Source: BOG-1155 sp050012495 (GTDB lineage Bacteria; Desulfobacterota; Syntrophorhabdia; Syntrophorhabdales; WCHB1-27). From it: a stretch of DNA of 6,789 nucleotides. A program made the translations under genes and the position numbers. Within the stretch, counting starts at the first letter, position 1, and each line of letters opens with the position of its first letter. The DNA is taken from contig JBEKHB010000124.1 of NCBI GenBank assembly GCA_050012495.1, forward strand, positions 1 through 6,789, written 5' to 3'. This document shows positions 6,151 to 6,789 of the stretch, in pieces. The notes under the pieces were generated by a model. The model made no database searches and had not been told where the DNA came from. It worked only from the letters and a program-made list of their open reading frames with translations.

Positions 6151-6157
6151 CTCCCTT
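6151..6157 (-). promoter_or_regulatory. Ribosome binding site of the AAA_13 gene
   Basis: The minus strand reads AAGGGAG, then TATCT, then ATG. This is a strong Shine-Dalgarno sequence at ideal spacing and settles the start at 6145 rather than the in-frame TTG at 6172. Confidence 0.7.
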
Positions 6158-6182
6158 ATTTTGTACCACCAATGGAAGGGAA

Positions 6183-6210
6183 AAGGCAGCAGGCTACTTT
6201 TTGCCGCCTT
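6183..6210 (-). promoter_or_regulatory. Terminator-like hairpin in the leader of the AAA_13 gene
   Basis: AAGGCGGCA and TGCTGCCTT pair over 9 bp with one G-T pair around a 10-nt loop. On the minus strand the stem is followed by TTCCC, giving a run of only four T. It lies less than 40 nt upstream of the start codon, so it would be an attenuator, a weak terminator for upstream read-through, or chance. Confidence 0.3.
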
Positions 6211-6242
6211 ATCCTTCTCTAGCCTAGTGCCGGGCGGCGGTG

Positions 6243-6288
6243 GGGACGTTGTTTCATTCGTTACCTTCTAAGACACCGCCCGCGTCTC
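6243..6288 (+). repeat. Dispersed repeat, copy B
   Basis: This is the second copy of the 46-bp repeat seen at 3425-3470, in the same orientation. The first 17 bp are identical and the remainder about 60 percent alike. It lies upstream of the AAA_13 gene, so the two copies bracket about 2.8 kb containing that gene and the inverted-repeat element. Confidence 0.6.
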
Positions 6289-6418
6289 CGCCTACTTACA
6301 TCACTATTACCATTTCTATTGCAGCCGTGCAAGAAAAAAGACAAACTTGAGGAAGTACTACTCGACGGCTCCCCGCCGCCTCGTCAATTTTTTCAAGAAA
6401 ATCGCACAACATGACTTT

Positions 6419-6496
6419 TGTCATGCCTGGTTGTCACCCCTCCTTGTCATGCCTGGTTGTCACCCCTCCTTGTCATGCCTGGTTGTCACCCCTCCT
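6419..6496. repeat. Three perfect tandem copies of a 26-bp repeat
   Basis: Units at 6419-6444, 6445-6470 and 6471-6496 are identical by eye. Each starts TGTCATGCCTGG and ends CACCCCTCCT. A partial fourth unit (TGTCA) follows and immediately enters a palindrome, TGTCATTTTGACA at 6497-6509. There are no spacers, so this is not a CRISPR array. The perfect identity suggests recent expansion by slippage from an intergenic palindromic element. Confidence 0.85.
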
Positions 6497-6513
6497 TGTC
6501 ATTTTGACAGGAG
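6492..6513. repeat. Palindrome ending the 26-bp repeat array
   Basis: CTCC, one bulged T, and TGTCA pair with TGACA and GGAG around a TTT loop, giving 9 pairs with one bulge. The left arm is the end of the last tandem unit plus the start of the next. The palindrome is therefore probably the parent element from which the tandem units grew. Confidence 0.5.
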
Positions 6514-6789
6514 AGGAGGAAACAGGGACAATATGATGAGACCGGGCGGTTAATTTTGATAGGCTGGAGAGATGACATAGCCCGGCCCGTTTGAGCCGGT
6601 TTCGGGAGACCCCAGAGGCCGCGTCGCTCTTTGACAATTGAACCTCGACCCGCGCCCTTCGGGGGGCACGGCCGCGTCCGCTCGCTACCCGACCAACCGC
6701 TTTCGCGTCCGGCCGGCTTCATCGATGGGGGCGCCCGCAGTCGAGAAGCTGTGAAATAATCAGGCGGTGTCGTTTCCCGTCATTCCGGG
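6514..6789. other. GC-rich gene-less stretch with small hairpins at the window end
   Basis: No credible coding frame is seen. The stretch holds a CCGGC/GCCGG hairpin (6582-6599, 8-nt loop), the boxA-like motif and a CTTCGG tetraloop hairpin. It ends in CGTCATTCCGGG, a phrase common in short intergenic repeats. Base composition from about 6580 onward is clearly more GC-rich than the coding region to its left, which may mark a boundary of the acquired segment. Confidence 0.4.
6624..6637 (+). promoter_or_regulatory. boxA-like antitermination motif
   Basis: TCGCTCTTTGACAA resembles the Nus boxA core (TGCTCTTTAACA) found ahead of rRNA operons and also in leaders of many CRISPR arrays. It lies in GC-rich DNA and is oriented toward the window end. 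About 20 nt later a very stable CTTCGG tetraloop hairpin follows (near 6654-6665). No rRNA gene or repeat array starts within the remaining 150 bp, so the target would lie outside, or this is a relic or chance match. Confidence 0.3.

Noticed and set aside
6419..6510. CRISPR array
   Set aside because: The repeats are directly contiguous with no spacers and the units are only 26 bp.
6640..6690. Lone type I-C-like CRISPR repeat in the GC-rich stretch after the boxA-like motif
   Set aside because: There is only a superficial resemblance to GC-rich hairpin repeats, only one copy, and the conserved 3' end of such repeats is absent.
6486..6722. 78-codon minus-strand frame at the right end
   Set aside because: It reads through the palindrome and GC-rich hairpins, has no ribosome site, and has a Gly/Arg/Pro/Ser-rich composition without motifs.

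Overview
The window is a bacterial accessory region. Four coding loci lie on the minus strand, separated by repeat-rich, gene-poor DNA. Shine-Dalgarno starts, ATGA stop/start overlap and protein families all indicate a bacterium. Short dispersed repeats with GGGGACGT and GGGGTCAGCCCTTGAC themes suggest an environmental Gram-negative lineage (Desulfobacterota or Nitrospirota would fit), but this is a weak inference and no taxonomic marker is present.

Layout. (1) 1-437: gene-poor, with a 24-bp tandem duplication. (2) 438-2266, minus: a two-gene operon of an AAA_15/AAA_21-type ATPase followed, with a 4-bp ATGA overlap, by a small TOPRIM-fold protein. (3) 2267-2565: intergenic, with a candidate extended -10 promoter for the operon and a possible terminator for the gene to its right. 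(4) 2566-3366, minus: a predicted RNase H-fold protein resembling the DUF429 family. (5) 3391-3885: intergenic, with a candidate promoter, twin palindromes and a 103-bp MITE-like inverted-repeat element. (6) 3886-6145, minus: a large SMC/RloC-like AAA_13 ATPase of 752 residues if one frameshift is corrected. The frameshift sits exactly at the CxxCG zinc-hook motif, so the gene is now open as two overlapping frames. (7) 6146-6789: gene-poor, with a second copy of a repeat also seen near 3425, a triple 26-bp tandem repeat, and a boxA-like motif in GC-rich DNA close to the window end.

Interpretation. An ATPase paired with a TOPRIM protein is the architecture of OLD-type and PARIS-type anti-phage systems. 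Zinc-hook AAA_13 ATPases include the anticodon nuclease RloC. Together with a nuclease-fold protein and mobile-element debris, this looks like part of a defence island. The TOPRIM partner is unusual: it has Asp where the catalytic Glu is expected, and a CxxCxxC cluster. It matches no named system I can assign from sequence alone. Direct repeats on both sides of the AAA_13 gene suggest it may have arrived as a separate unit.
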